From Salipiger abyssi (GTDB lineage Bacteria; Pseudomonadota; Alphaproteobacteria; Rhodobacterales; Rhodobacteraceae): 64,000 nucleotides of DNA. The translations under genes and the position numbers were made by a program. Below, one piece after another: positions 27,372-36,010 of this stretch (position 1 is the first letter of the stretch; the number at the start of each line of letters is the position of its first letter). The notes beneath the pieces were generated by a model, which saw only the letters and a program-made list of their open reading frames with translations, did no database searches and was not told the DNA's origin. Where the stretch lies: positions 1 through 64,000 of the forward strand of contig NZ_JAEKIS010000003.1 of the NCBI RefSeq assembly GCF_017311415.1. The letters run 5' to 3'.

Positions 27372-28163
27372 TCAGAAGCGCAGGCGGAACACCCGGGTGA
27401 CGCCGAAACGGATCGTCCATTGATCGTCGCTGCCGTTCTCGACAATCGGGCTGTCTGCGGCATCGTTGCGGTATTGCTCCCAGGTGAGCGCGCCTTCGAG
27501 GCCCCAGTCGTCGTTGAGCTGATAGCGCGCACCCATCTCGACCCCGGCGGAGAGCAGTCCGCCATCGGCGTCATAGGCGGGGCGCGAGGCGGTGGCCTCG
27601 TTGCCGTCGACGCCGAAATAGGTGTCGGCGTAATCGTTGCTGCCCCAGAAAAGCCGCGGGCCCACAGTCAGCTTCCAGCGGTCGCCGGGCCGCGCGATCA
27701 CGTCCATACCGGCCTCGCCGACCCAGGATTCATGCCCGCCGAAGCCACGGCGGAAATCGGTGAAGGCAGAGAAGTTCTCGGCGGTGTAGCCAAAGCCAAA
27801 GCCAAGTTCGACCGCCGCGTCGATATCGTCCATGCCGCGCAGGTCGTCGTAATCAGAGGCGTCGCGCTCGCCGATATATCGGAAAGAGCCGTGGATGTCC
27901 CAGCCCAGCGGATCGGTCCAGGGATCGCCGTCGCCGAACTGCCGCCCGTTGCGCAGGGTCAGCCCGTGGAACTTGAAGCCGAGATCCGGACCGGTCGCGT
28001 AATCGTCGCTGCCGAAATATTCCGGCGCCACCGCAGCGCCGCCGCGCAGGGAGAACACGAATTCGGGCTGCGCCGAGCCGTAGCCAGTTCCGGCGCTTTG
28101 TGCGAGCGCGGCACCGGGGAGGGCGGCAAGGGCGAGAAACAGAACAGGACGGAGCGGGGACAT
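27372..28163 (-). CDS. MipA/OmpV-family outer-membrane protein
   Basis: 263 residues from the ATG at 28163, chosen for the GGAG seven bases upstream. A signal peptide (MSPLRPVLFLALAALPGAALA) precedes a beta-barrel of alternating strands ending in the aromatic/basic terminus RVFRLRF. The profile SLRGGAAVAPEYFGSDDY and YRNDAADSPIVENGSDDQ match MipA/OmpV barrels, which scaffold murein enzymes or act as antigens/porins in other species. Between rpsP and rimM, probably its own unit after the rpsP terminator. Confidence 0.88.
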   Translation of the reverse strand: MSPLRPVLFLALAALPGAALAQSAGTGYGSAQPEFVFSLRGGAAVAPEYFGSDDYATGPDLGFKFHGLTLRNGRQFGDGDPWTDPLGWDIHGSFRYIGERDASDYDDLRGMDDIDAAVELGFGFGYTAENFSAFTDFRRGFGGHESWVGEAGMDVIARPGDRWKLTVGPRLFWGSNDYADTYFGVDGNEATASRPAYDADGGLLSAGVEMGARYQLNDDWGLEGALTWEQYRNDAADSPIVENGSDDQWTIRFGVTRVFRLRF

Positions 28164-28232
28164 GCGGGTCTCCAGAAACAACGGTTGATTCTCATACTAG
28201 CGATTTTGCGACGGTTTCCCAGTCACATGCAT

Positions 28233-28263
28233 GAGAAAGGCGCGCGGGTGTCACCCGCGCGCC
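28233..28263 (-). terminator. Terminator of rpsP
   Basis: On the minus strand GGCGCGCGGGT pairs with ACCCGCGCGCC around GAC and is followed by TTTCTC, 25 bases after the rpsP stop. Confidence 0.7.
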
Positions 28264-28288
28264 CTTCCGCCAGCCGAATGGCCGGAAC

Positions 28289-28678
28289 TTATTCCGCGGC
28301 AGCCTCTTCCTCGGCCGGAGCGGCGGCGGCTTCTGCCGCAGCAGCGGCCTTGGCGGCCTTGGCTTCGGCGCGCTCGGCGGCGGCTTTGCCCGGAACGGCT
28401 TTCTTGGGGTTGCTGCGCTCTTTCTTCTCGATCACGCCGGCGGCTTCGAGGAAGCGTGACACGCGGTCGGTGGTCTGTGCGCCCTGGCCAACCCAGTACT
28501 GGATGCGCTCGACATCCATGTTCACGCGGCGCTCGTCATCCTTGGCTAGCAGCGGGTTGTAGGTGCCGACCTTCTCGATGAAGCGGCCGTCGCGCGGCAT
28601 GCGCGAGTCGGCGACGACGATGGCGTAGTGGGGGCGCTTCTTGGAACCGCCGCGGGCGAGACGAATCTTGAGGGCCAT
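28289..28678 (-). CDS. rpsP: 30S ribosomal protein S16
   Basis: 129 residues. The first ~85 are canonical bS16 ([21 protein letters not shown] ... [17 protein letters not shown]). The remainder is an Ala/Glu/Lys-rich low-complexity tail common in Rhodobacteraceae S16. Transcribed downstream of ffh, five GNAT genes and chorismate mutase, and followed by a terminator. Confidence 0.97.
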   Translation of the reverse strand: MALKIRLARGGSKKRPHYAIVVADSRMPRDGRFIEKVGTYNPLLAKDDERRVNMDVERIQYWVGQGAQTTDRVSRFLEAAGVIEKKERSNPKKAVPGKAAAERAEAKAAKAAAAAEAAAAPAEEEAAAE

Positions 28679-28729
28679 TTCAGTTTCTCCTTTAGCAAAT
28701 GGCGTTGGTTTCGGTTGGCTGCGCCAACC

Positions 28730-29059
28730 TCACGATTGGTGTCGTTCGTGGTGCTTGATGACTTCCTGAATGACGAAATTCAGGAACTTCTTGGCGAATT
28801 CCGGATCGAGATCCGCTTTCTCCGCCAGATCCTGGAGCCGCGCGATCTGTTTCTCTTCGCGCGCGGGGTCGGAGGGGGGCAGGTCGTGGTCCGCCTTGAG
28901 CAGTCCCACGGCCTGGGTATGCTTGAACCGTTCGGCCAGCGTGAAGACGAGGATCGCGTCGAGCCGGTCGATGCTCTCGCGGTGTTCCTTGAGCAGCGCG
29001 GCGGCACGCGCGACAGGGTCTTGCGCCTCTGGCGCAACGGGATCGTGCGTCTCAGTCAA
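28730..29059 (-). CDS. Chorismate mutase (AroQ type)
   Basis: 109 residues, all-helical. RESIDRLDAILVFTLAERFKHTQAVGLLK is the conserved first helix with the Arg and Asp/Lys residues that hold chorismate. It rearranges chorismate to prephenate for Phe/Tyr. The only start that preserves the N-terminus is a TTG overlapping the preceding GNAT stop by eight bases, so translation is likely coupled and weak; GTGs at codons 8 and 16 are alternatives. rpsP follows after 51 bases. Confidence 0.88.
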   Translation of the reverse strand: MTETHDPVAPEAQDPVARAAALLKEHRESIDRLDAILVFTLAERFKHTQAVGLLKADHDLPPSDPAREEKQIARLQDLAEKADLDPEFAKKFLNFVIQEVIKHHERHQS

Positions 29060-29651
29060 TGGCCCAGCCTTTCGGTTTGAACAGGGGGTTCTGGAAATTT
29101 GCGATTTCCATGTCGATGCCGTGCGCCAGCTGCGTGCCGCGCAACGCCTGCGGTTCGGGGTGGCGATAGACCGCGTCGGAGCCGTCGATGGAGGCCGCCT
29201 GCGGGTCTTTCGTCGCGCCCAGCCGCTCGGCCAGCCGGATGGAATCGAGGTTCTTGGGGTCGATATACGACACCGCCCCGTCCCAGCCCTGGCTGTCGTA
29301 GAAATGCGCCCGCACCCGGTGCGTCGCCTCCAGCGCAAAGCCCATGCCGGCCTTGTCGGGCCAGATGATCCAGGCGATCTCGCGCTCGGGCCATTTCGCC
29401 GGGAACCAGCCGCCCGCCATGCCGACGGTTTCGTCGGTGTCGCGCAGATGCACCATCCACATGCCGAAGCCGCGAATCTCCCAATGGCCGATCTCGGCGG
29501 CGTAGAGCATCCAGGTCTCATAGGGGTTCAGCGGACCGCCCATGAAGCGCGAGCGGTAGGAGGCGAAGGTGGCCTTGAAATCCGGGTAATCCTGCGGCTC
29601 GGGGCCGCGCAGCACCAGGCGTTTCGTTTCCAGAACGGGGATCTCTGTCAT
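29052..29651 (-). CDS. GNAT acetyltransferase, RimJ/RimL type (fifth of a tandem array)
   Basis: 199 residues. It opens with VLETKRLVLRGPEPQDY, the RimJ/RimL-like start, and has the acetyl-CoA region WIIWPDKAGMGFALEATHRVR and VSYIDPKNLDSIRLAERLGA. It starts at an ATG overlapping the previous GNAT stop by four bases and overlaps the chorismate mutase start by eight. Relatives acetylate protein N-termini or small molecules; which is not visible. Confidence 0.9.
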   Translation of the reverse strand: MTEIPVLETKRLVLRGPEPQDYPDFKATFASYRSRFMGGPLNPYETWMLYAAEIGHWEIRGFGMWMVHLRDTDETVGMAGGWFPAKWPEREIAWIIWPDKAGMGFALEATHRVRAHFYDSQGWDGAVSYIDPKNLDSIRLAERLGATKDPQAASIDGSDAVYRHPEPQALRGTQLAHGIDMEIANFQNPLFKPKGWAID

Positions 29652-30169
29652 GCCACGCCTCCGGTGATTTCCGGGTGGCGGTAGACATGGGCAAGATGGC
29701 CCATGATCTCTTCTTCGCGTTCGAAATGCGCACCGAGCCGCAGCGCCAGCGCCTTGGAGCGGTCGTTGGCCGGGTCGATCAGGCTGACAAGCCGCGTGAG
29801 GCCGAAATATTGCGCCGCGGCGGCGCGGGCGGCCTCGGCGGCCTCATGGGCGAGGCCCTTGCCCTCAAAACCCGCAAAAATGCCATAGCCCAGCTCGGGT
29901 TCGGGCCATTCGATATGGTTGAGGATGCCGGCATGGCCGATCATTTCGCCGGTCTCGCGCAGGGTGATGTGCCAGATGCCGTAGCCGCGGATCTGCCAGT
30001 GCCCCGCCGTGCGCAGCAGCAGGCGCCATACGTCGCCGCGCGCCAGCGGGCCGCCGTTGAAATGCGACCGCTGCTCGGCATAGAAACCGCAGAGCGGATC
30101 GAGATCCTCCAGGCGCGGGGCGCGCAGGATCAGGCGATCGGTTTCGATGACGGGGATCGCGACGCTCAT
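29648..30169 (-). CDS. GNAT acetyltransferase, RimJ/RimL type (fourth of the array)
   Basis: 173 residues with VIETDRLILRAPRLEDLDPL at the start, the CoA-binding stretch YGIFAGFEGKGLAHEAAEAARAAA and LVSLIDPANDRSKALALRLGA. Overlaps its neighbours on both sides by four bases, so it is translated in series with them. Clearly paralogous to the other four genes but diverged. Confidence 0.9.
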   Translation of the reverse strand: MSVAIPVIETDRLILRAPRLEDLDPLCGFYAEQRSHFNGGPLARGDVWRLLLRTAGHWQIRGYGIWHITLRETGEMIGHAGILNHIEWPEPELGYGIFAGFEGKGLAHEAAEAARAAAAQYFGLTRLVSLIDPANDRSKALALRLGAHFEREEEIMGHLAHVYRHPEITGGVA

Positions 30170-30696
30170 CCCAGCACCTCGTCGGGGCCGGGGTGACGAT
30201 AGAGCAGGTCCTCGCCCATATTGTAGTTCTGATAGGTCCGCTCATAGCTGGCGCCCAGCCGTTCGGCCAGCGCGATGGAGCGGGTGTTGCCCGGCACGAT
30301 ATTCGAGGTCAGCGTCTTCAGGCCGAGATCCTCATAGGCGTAGCGGCGCACCCGCCGGGCGGCCTCGCTGGCAATACCCTTGCCTTCGAATTCCGCGAAG
30401 ACCACCCAGCCGAGCTCCGGCTCGGGCCAGCCCTCGGGGTTCCAGATGCCGGAGATCCCGGCGGGGGTGCCAGCCTCTTTCAGCTCGATGGTGAAATAGC
30501 CGTAGCCGCGCAGGTGCCAGTGGCCCACGTTCAGCGCGAACCAGCGCCAGGCGTCGCCGCGATGGTCGTAGCCGCCGAACCCGTCCGAGCGTGCGCGGTC
30601 GAGCAGGAATTCCGTCAGCGGCTCGGCATCCTCGGGCTCGGGGCCGCGCAGGATCAACCGCTCGGTTTCCAGATAGGGGGCCTGAGTCAGGCTCAT
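30166..30696 (-). CDS. GNAT acetyltransferase, RimJ/RimL type (third of the array)
   Basis: 176 residues from the ATG at 30696 (GGGAGG upstream). Starts YLETERLILRGPEPEDAEPL; the CoA-binding stretch is WVVFAEFEGKGIASEAARRVR. The 64-base gap before it is the only break in the GNAT array and carries its own ribosome binding site, so this gene can be translated independently. Confidence 0.9.
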   Translation of the reverse strand: MSLTQAPYLETERLILRGPEPEDAEPLTEFLLDRARSDGFGGYDHRGDAWRWFALNVGHWHLRGYGYFTIELKEAGTPAGISGIWNPEGWPEPELGWVVFAEFEGKGIASEAARRVRRYAYEDLGLKTLTSNIVPGNTRSIALAERLGASYERTYQNYNMGEDLLYRHPGPDEVLG

Positions 30697-30760
30697 GCCC
30701 GGCCTCCCGCCCGGCGACACCGGAGCTGTGAGTATTTGGAGAAAGATGAGAGGCGGGGGC

Positions 30761-31294
30761 TCATGCGCGCGCCTCCGGGCTTCTGCCGGGGGCGAAATGG
30801 CGGAAGCTCTCGCACCCGGGCAGCGGGCAGGGGGCGCCGGTTTCGTCGAGACGGGCGCCGAGGCGCAGGGCCAACGCGCGCGATGCGGCGTTGGCGGTGT
30901 CGATATAGCTGACGACGCTGTCCCAGCCGCGGGTCTCGAAAAGATCGCGCAGCACCGCTTCGCAGGCTTCGCGGGCATAGCCCTTGCCCTCATAGGCTGC
31001 GTCGGTCAGCAGCCAGGACATTTCCGGTTCGGCAAAGCCTTCGGGATGATGCGGGCCCGCCATGCCGATGGTTTCGCCGCTGTCCTTCAGGCGGATCGCG
31101 TAGAAGCCGTAGCCGCGCAGCACCCACTGACCGACATAGGCGGAGAACTTGTGCCAGGCGGCGACAGGCTCCATCGGCCCGCCATAGAACTCGGCCCGGT
31201 CCGAGCCCAGGAACGACAGCATCGCAGGCTGGTCGGCGGCGCCGGGCGCACTCAGGATCAGGCGGTCTGTTTCCAGATGGGGGAGCTGGCTCAT
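30761..31294 (-). CDS. GNAT acetyltransferase, RimJ/RimL type (second of the array)
   Basis: 177 residues: HLETDRLILSAPGAADQPAM at the start, then WLLTDAAYEGKGYAREACEAVL as the CoA-binding motif and VVSYIDTANAASRALALRLGA. Overlaps the upstream GNAT by four bases. Confidence 0.9.
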   Translation of the reverse strand: MSQLPHLETDRLILSAPGAADQPAMLSFLGSDRAEFYGGPMEPVAAWHKFSAYVGQWVLRGYGFYAIRLKDSGETIGMAGPHHPEGFAEPEMSWLLTDAAYEGKGYAREACEAVLRDLFETRGWDSVVSYIDTANAASRALALRLGARLDETGAPCPLPGCESFRHFAPGRSPEARA

Positions 31295-31824
31295 GTATAA
31301 GCCTCCGGGCTGCCGTCGCTGTCCGGGCGGTGGCGGTAGACGAGGGTTTCTTCCGGGGCCTCATCCGGGGGGAGGGCGGCGTCGGGATCGAGGACCGCGC
31401 CCAGACGTTCGGCCAGCGCGATGGAGCGGCTGTTTTCGCGGTCGATATAGGAGACCAGCGTCTCGATCCCCTGGCCCCAGGCCCAGAGCAGCACAGCGGC
31501 GGCGGCCTCGGCGGCATAGCCCTTGCCCTCGGCCTGCTCCAGCAGCGTCCAGCCAATCTCGGTTTCCGGGTAGTGCGGCGGGTGCAGCAGGCCGATCTGG
31601 CCGAGGAAGCTGCCGTCTTTGTCTTCGATGCCCCAGGAGCCGAGCCCGATGAGATCCCACATGCCGACCTCGGAGGCGAGCCAGCGCCAGGCCTCCTTGC
31701 GCGGCAGCTTGCCGCCCATGTAGCGCGCGCGATCCGTTTCGAACAGGTCGCAGAGCTGTTCGAAATCGGCCATCACATGGCCGCGAAGCGTGAGGCGCGG
31801 GGTATGGAGCAGGGGAGCGGGCAA
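31291..31824 (-). CDS. GNAT acetyltransferase, RimJ/RimL type (first of the array)
   Basis: 177 residues: LLHTPRLTLRGHVMADFEQL, CoA-binding WTLLEQAEGKGYAAEAAAAVL and LVSYIDRENSRSIALAERLGA. It starts five bases after the ffh stop, so the whole array is read from the ffh promoter unless internal promoters exist. Confidence 0.9.
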   Translation of the reverse strand: MPAPLLHTPRLTLRGHVMADFEQLCDLFETDRARYMGGKLPRKEAWRWLASEVGMWDLIGLGSWGIEDKDGSFLGQIGLLHPPHYPETEIGWTLLEQAEGKGYAAEAAAAVLLWAWGQGIETLVSYIDRENSRSIALAERLGAVLDPDAALPPDEAPEETLVYRHRPDSDGSPEAYT

Positions 31825-31829
31825 GGGGC

Positions 31830-33344
31830 TTACTTCTTCTTGCCGAGCCCGCTGAGACCCGGCGGCAGACCGCCGCCGCCCATGCCGGGAAGGCCGCCCA
31901 TGCCACCGGGCATCTTGCCGCCCATCGCCTTGGCCGCCGCCTCGATGGCCTTGGGGTCCATCTGCGAGGGATCCATGCCCTCGGGCATGCCGCCCTTGCC
32001 GAACATGCCCTTCATGGCCTGTTTCAGCATGCCGCCTTTGCCCATCTTGCCCATCTTCTTCATCATGTCGGACATCTGCCGCTGCATCTTGAGCAGCTTG
32101 TTGAGATCCGACACCTCCATGCCGGCGCCCGCCGCGATGCGTTTCTTGCGGCTGGCCTGAAGGATCTGCGGGTTGGCGCGTTCCTTCTTGGTCATGGAGT
32201 TGATGAGGGCGATCTGCTGGCGCAGGATCTTGTCGTCGATACCGGCGCCGTCCATCTGCTTGGCCATTTTGGCGGCGCCGGGCAGCATCGACATCATGCC
32301 TTCCATGCCGCCCATCTTGATCATCTGTTCGAGCTGCATCTTGAGGTCATTCATATTGAACTGACCTTTGGAGAAGCGCTTCATCATGCGCTCGGCCTGC
32401 TCGGCCTCGAGAGTCTGCTGCGCCTTCTCCACCAGCGCGACGATGTCGCCCATGCCGAGGATGCGGCCGGCGACGCGGTCGGGCTCGAAGGTTTCGAGCG
32501 CCTCCATCTTTTCGCCGAGGCCGACGAACTTGATCGGCTTGCCGGTGACCGCGCGCATCGACAGCGCCGCGCCGCCACGACCGTCGCCGTCCATCCGGGT
32601 CAGCACCACGCCGGTGATGCCGATGCGGGTGTCGAAATTCTCGGCAGTGTGCACCGCGTCCTGACCGGTGAGACCGTCGACCACCAGCAGCGTCTCGCGC
32701 GGGTTGGCGACGTCGCGCACCGCCTCGACCTGCGCCATCAGCTCTTCGTCGATGGAGAGGCGACCGGCGGTGTCGAGCATGTAGACATCGTAGCCGCCGA
32801 GGCTGGCCTGGGTCTTGGCGCGTTTGGCGATGGCCACCGGATCCTCGCCCTTGACGATGGGCAGGGTGTCGACGCCGATCTGCTTGCCGAGAATCTCCAG
32901 CTGTTCCATGGCCGCCGGACGGTTTACGTCGAGCGAGGCCATGAGCACCTTCTTGTGGTCGCGCTCTTTCAGCCGTTTGGCGAGCTTGGCGGTGGTGGTG
33001 GTCTTGCCGCCGCCCTGAAGGCCGACCATCAGGATCGGCGCCGGCGGACTGTCGATGCGCAGGGCGCCGGGCTCGCCTTCGCCGGCCAGCACCGCGATCA
33101 GCTCGTCATGGACGATCTTGACCACCTGCTGGCCCGGCGTCACCGATTTGGTGACCGCCGCGCCGGTGGCCTTTTTCTCCACGGCCTTGATGAATTGCCG
33201 CGCCACGGGCAGCGACACGTCGGCCTCGAGCAGCGCCACGCGCACTTCGCGCAGGGCGGTGCGCACGTCATCCTCGGAGAGCGCGCCCTGTTTCGTCAGC
33301 CGGTCGAAGACGCCGCCTAGGCGCTCGGAAAGATTCTCGAACAT
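31830..33344 (-). CDS. ffh: Signal recognition particle protein Ffh
   Basis: 504 residues. N domain (1-~90), G domain with GLQGGGKTTTTAK at 108-120, DTAGR and TRMDGDGRGGAAL, then a Met-rich M domain (~300-440) that binds signal sequences and 4.5S RNA. A Gly/Met/Pro-rich tail (GGMGGLPGMGGGGLPPG) is unusually long. It targets inner-membrane proteins to SecYEG through FtsY. It heads the run of GNAT, chorismate mutase and rpsP genes. Confidence 0.97.
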   Translation of the reverse strand: MFENLSERLGGVFDRLTKQGALSEDDVRTALREVRVALLEADVSLPVARQFIKAVEKKATGAAVTKSVTPGQQVVKIVHDELIAVLAGEGEPGALRIDSPPAPILMVGLQGGGKTTTTAKLAKRLKERDHKKVLMASLDVNRPAAMEQLEILGKQIGVDTLPIVKGEDPVAIAKRAKTQASLGGYDVYMLDTAGRLSIDEELMAQVEAVRDVANPRETLLVVDGLTGQDAVHTAENFDTRIGITGVVLTRMDGDGRGGAALSMRAVTGKPIKFVGLGEKMEALETFEPDRVAGRILGMGDIVALVEKAQQTLEAEQAERMMKRFSKGQFNMNDLKMQLEQMIKMGGMEGMMSMLPGAAKMAKQMDGAGIDDKILRQQIALINSMTKKERANPQILQASRKKRIAAGAGMEVSDLNKLLKMQRQMSDMMKKMGKMGKGGMLKQAMKGMFGKGGMPEGMDPSQMDPKAIEAAAKAMGGKMPGGMGGLPGMGGGGLPPGLSGLGKKK

Positions 33345-33799
33345 GGGGCCTCGGGCCTCCCGTCATTGCTCCTGATGCCACCCGAGATAAGGGCGGCGGC
33401 GTTGCGACACCATGGGGCAATGCGAAACGGCCCCCGTGGGCGCAACGCGCTGACGGAGGGCGATCCCGGGCATACCCCAAGGGACCGGAGGCACGATGAT
33501 GCTTCCGGAGTTGCGCAGGATTTACGGTTCGCGCGCATATGAGTCAAGACAATATGGGGCTGCGTCCCTGCGAGGCATTGTTCGGGACCGGTAAACGGGG
33601 TATTGGTGGGGACGACGGGTTCAAGGCCGTCTTCGGGCGAGTGCTCAATCACTGGGCATGTGACCGGCGCGAAACTGAGCATAAAAGGCACAGTTAGCCG
33701 GGATCTCCGCGAAAAAGCGCTGGTGCCGAGATTCGGACTGGCAGATTCGGCGTACTGCCGTTAAGACAAAATCTGACACGCTCATTTTAAAGGTGACGC
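33345..33799. other. Long intergenic region between ffh and a small membrane protein
   Basis: 455 bases between divergent genes, presumably with the ffh promoter and that of the small protein. I looked for tRNA cloverleaves and a 4.5S-like hairpin and saw none. A 47-codon frame from 33555 lacks a ribosome binding site. Confidence 0.4.
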
Positions 33800-34039
33800 A
33801 TGAAACTGAAATCGCTTATGACCTCGGCCGCCATCGTCAGCATGCTGGCCACCTCCGCAGCTTACGCTTCCGACCCGAGCGGTGCCGTCGAAGACGACGA
33901 CCCCTATGCTCTGGCCGCAGCGACCTCTTCGGTCGACGAGGGCCTGCTGGCCGCGGGCGGCGCCGTGCTGCTGCTGGCCATCCTGGCATCGGGCGACTCG
34001 TCCAGCTCTTCCTCGAGCTCGTCGTCGGGTTCCAACTGA
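33800..34039 (+). CDS. Small exported or membrane protein with a poly-serine tail
   Basis: 79 residues. A signal peptide (MKLKSLMTSAAIVSMLATSAAYA) precedes an acidic patch (about 30-37, VEDDDPY), a second hydrophobic helix (~48-64, GLLAAGGAVLLLAILA) and a run of ten serines ending GSN. The serines use several codons (TCC, AGC, TCT, TCG), so the run is kept at protein level rather than by slippage. The ATG follows AAAGGTG. It is monocistronic and ends at a strong terminator. No family recognised. Confidence 0.75.
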   Translation: MKLKSLMTSAAIVSMLATSAAYASDPSGAVEDDDPYALAAATSSVDEGLLAAGGAVLLLAILASGDSSSSSSSSSSGSN

Positions 34040-34093
34040 TCGCTTTAATGGCGCATTCGATGTTTTGAGGCTGCGCCAAGCGTCGAAATTTCT

Positions 34094-34127
34094 GAAAGCA
34101 CCCGGTTTGCCGGGTGCTTTCTTTTTT
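34094..34127 (+). terminator. Strong rho-independent terminator
   Basis: GAAAGCACCCGG / CCGGGTGCTTTC around TTTG, followed by TTTTTT, 55 bases after the small Ser-tailed gene. Confidence 0.92.
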
Positions 34128-34251
34128 GGCCGTTCCCATGCCGCGCAGGCAGCAGCGGAATAAGTTGCGACATGGCCAAGGCGCTTATTGCATTTCCAAA
34201 CCAAAATCCGCCATATCGAGGTGCGATGTGATTTCTCGCACAGGGGGCCCT

Positions 34252-35133
34252 ATGACCAATTGGGATGAGATCCGGACCGCCTATCAGGTGGCGCGGCTTG
34301 GTACGGTTAGCGGTGCGGCGGAGGTGCTGGGTGTGCACCATGCCACGGTGATCCGGCATATCGATGCGCTCGAGGCGCGGATGGGTGTGAAGCTGTTCCA
34401 GCGGCACGCGCGCGGCTACACCCCGACTGAGGCCGGGCAGGATCTGGCACGGGTGGCGCAGACCACGGACGATCAATTTCAGCAGCTGGCCGGCCGGATC
34501 AAGGGGCAGGGCGAAGGTGTGTCGGGCGAGCTTCTGGTGACGTCGCTGATCAACTTCTCGCCGCTGATGGTGGGGGCGCTTGCGACGTTCCGCATGGCTT
34601 ATCCGGATGTGATCGTGCGCTTTCTGACGGGGGCGCGGCTGTTCCGGCTGGAATATGGCGAGGCGCATGTGGCGCTGCGGGCGGGCTCTGTCCCGCAGGA
34701 GCCGGACAATGTGGTGCAGCCGTTTTCGCGGCAGGCGGTGGCGCTCTACGGCGCCAAATCCTACGTCGCGGCGCGCGGCGCACCGAAATCGGAAGAGGAT
34801 CTGGCGTCTTTCGAGTTCGTTGGCTACGACGATCCGGAGTCGCGGGCACCCTTCAATCTCTGGATGAAGCCGCGCGTGCCCTTCGACCGCGTCGTCTTCC
34901 GCACCGAGGACAACCGTGTGCAGCAGGAGGCGGTGCGCGCTGGCGTCGGGCTGGGCTTCCTGTCGGTACATGAGGCGCAGGGCGATCCCGACCTGGTGCA
35001 GATTCTGCCGCCACGCGAGGAGTGGTCCTCGCCGCTCTGGCTGGTCACCCATGTGGATCTGCACCGCACGCCAAAGGTACAGGCTTTCCTGCGGCATCTG
35101 AAGGAATACGCAACCGACAAGAGTGCGCAGTGA
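34252..35133 (+). CDS. LysR-family transcriptional regulator (operonic)
   Basis: 293 residues from the ATG at 34252; the frame is open further upstream but that part is not LysR-like. HTH at about 15-50 (GTVSGAAEVLGVHHATVIRHI), effector domain after ~90. Its TGA overlaps the GTG of the DMT transporter that follows, so regulator and exporter are co-translated, unlike the divergent LysR/DMT pair at 20-22 kb. Confidence 0.92.
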   Translation: MTNWDEIRTAYQVARLGTVSGAAEVLGVHHATVIRHIDALEARMGVKLFQRHARGYTPTEAGQDLARVAQTTDDQFQQLAGRIKGQGEGVSGELLVTSLINFSPLMVGALATFRMAYPDVIVRFLTGARLFRLEYGEAHVALRAGSVPQEPDNVVQPFSRQAVALYGAKSYVAARGAPKSEEDLASFEFVGYDDPESRAPFNLWMKPRVPFDRVVFRTEDNRVQQEAVRAGVGLGFLSVHEAQGDPDLVQILPPREEWSSPLWLVTHVDLHRTPKVQAFLRHLKEYATDKSAQ

Positions 35134-36008
35134 CCCCCTCGGCACTGGGTCACCTGGCGATGCTGAGCTTTTCCGCGCTGGTCGCGGGGTCCTTCGCGCT
35201 GGGCAGTATGGCCGCGCCGCATATCGCGCCGACGGCGCTGAATGCGGTGCGGTTCCTGCTGGCGGCGGCGCTGCTTTCGGCCGTGGCGGCGGCGAGCGGC
35301 AAGGTCACGCGGGCCTCGATGGCGGCGCCCTGGCGCTACGGCGTGCTGGGCGGGCTGTTGGTCGGGTATTTCGTGCTGATGTTCGAAGGGCTCAAGACCG
35401 CGGCGCCGGTGAGCCTGTCGACGGTCTTTACCCTGACGCCGCTGATGGCGGCGGGGTTCGGCTGGTTCCTGGTGCGCCAGCGCATGACCCGCCGGATGGC
35501 GCTGGCTCTGGCGATCGGCGCCTCGGGCGCGCTCTGGGTGATCTTTCGCGCCGATCTCGGCGCGCTTATGCGGCTGGAGATCGGGCGCGGCGAGATGGTC
35601 TATTTCTGGGGCTGCGTGGCCCATGCGCTTTACGCGCCGATGGTGCGCAAGCTGAACAGGGGCGAGCCGGCGCTGGTCTTCACGCTCTGGACCAATCTCG
35701 CGGGCACCGTGCTGCTGCTGATCTGGGGCGGGCGCGACCTGCTGGCCACCGACTGGCTGGCGCTGCCGGCTATCGTCTGGATCACCATTGTCTACACGGC
35801 CGTGGCGGCGACGGCGGCGACCTTTGTGCTGTTGCAGTTCGCGGCGCTGCGTCTGCCCTCGGCCAAGGTCATGGCCTATACCTATCTCACACCCTCCTGG
35901 GTGATCCTGTGGCAGATCGTGCTCGGGCAGGGTGTGCCGCCTGCGTTGATCCTGGGCGGGGTGGCGCTGACGGTGCTGGCGCTGGTGCTGCTTCTCAAGG
36001 AGGAGTGA
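35130..36008 (+). CDS. DMT-family (EamA) transporter
   Basis: 292 residues from a GTG overlapping the LysR stop by four bases. Ten hydrophobic helices in two EamA repeats; the second begins around residue 150 (EMVYFWGCVAHALYAPMV). Probably exports a small metabolite under control of the LysR gene before it. Ends at two abutting 24-bp palindromes. Substrate unknown. Confidence 0.9.
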   Translation: MTPSALGHLAMLSFSALVAGSFALGSMAAPHIAPTALNAVRFLLAAALLSAVAAASGKVTRASMAAPWRYGVLGGLLVGYFVLMFEGLKTAAPVSLSTVFTLTPLMAAGFGWFLVRQRMTRRMALALAIGASGALWVIFRADLGALMRLEIGRGEMVYFWGCVAHALYAPMVRKLNRGEPALVFTLWTNLAGTVLLLIWGGRDLLATDWLALPAIVWITIVYTAVAATAATFVLLQFAALRLPSAKVMAYTYLTPSWVILWQIVLGQGVPPALILGGVALTVLALVLLLKEE

Positions 36009-36010
36009 GG

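Noticed and set aside
33345-33799. Search for 4.5S RNA or tRNA beside ffh
   Set aside because: No cloverleaf and no long self-complementary hairpin seen; a 47-codon frame from 33555 lacks a ribosome binding site.
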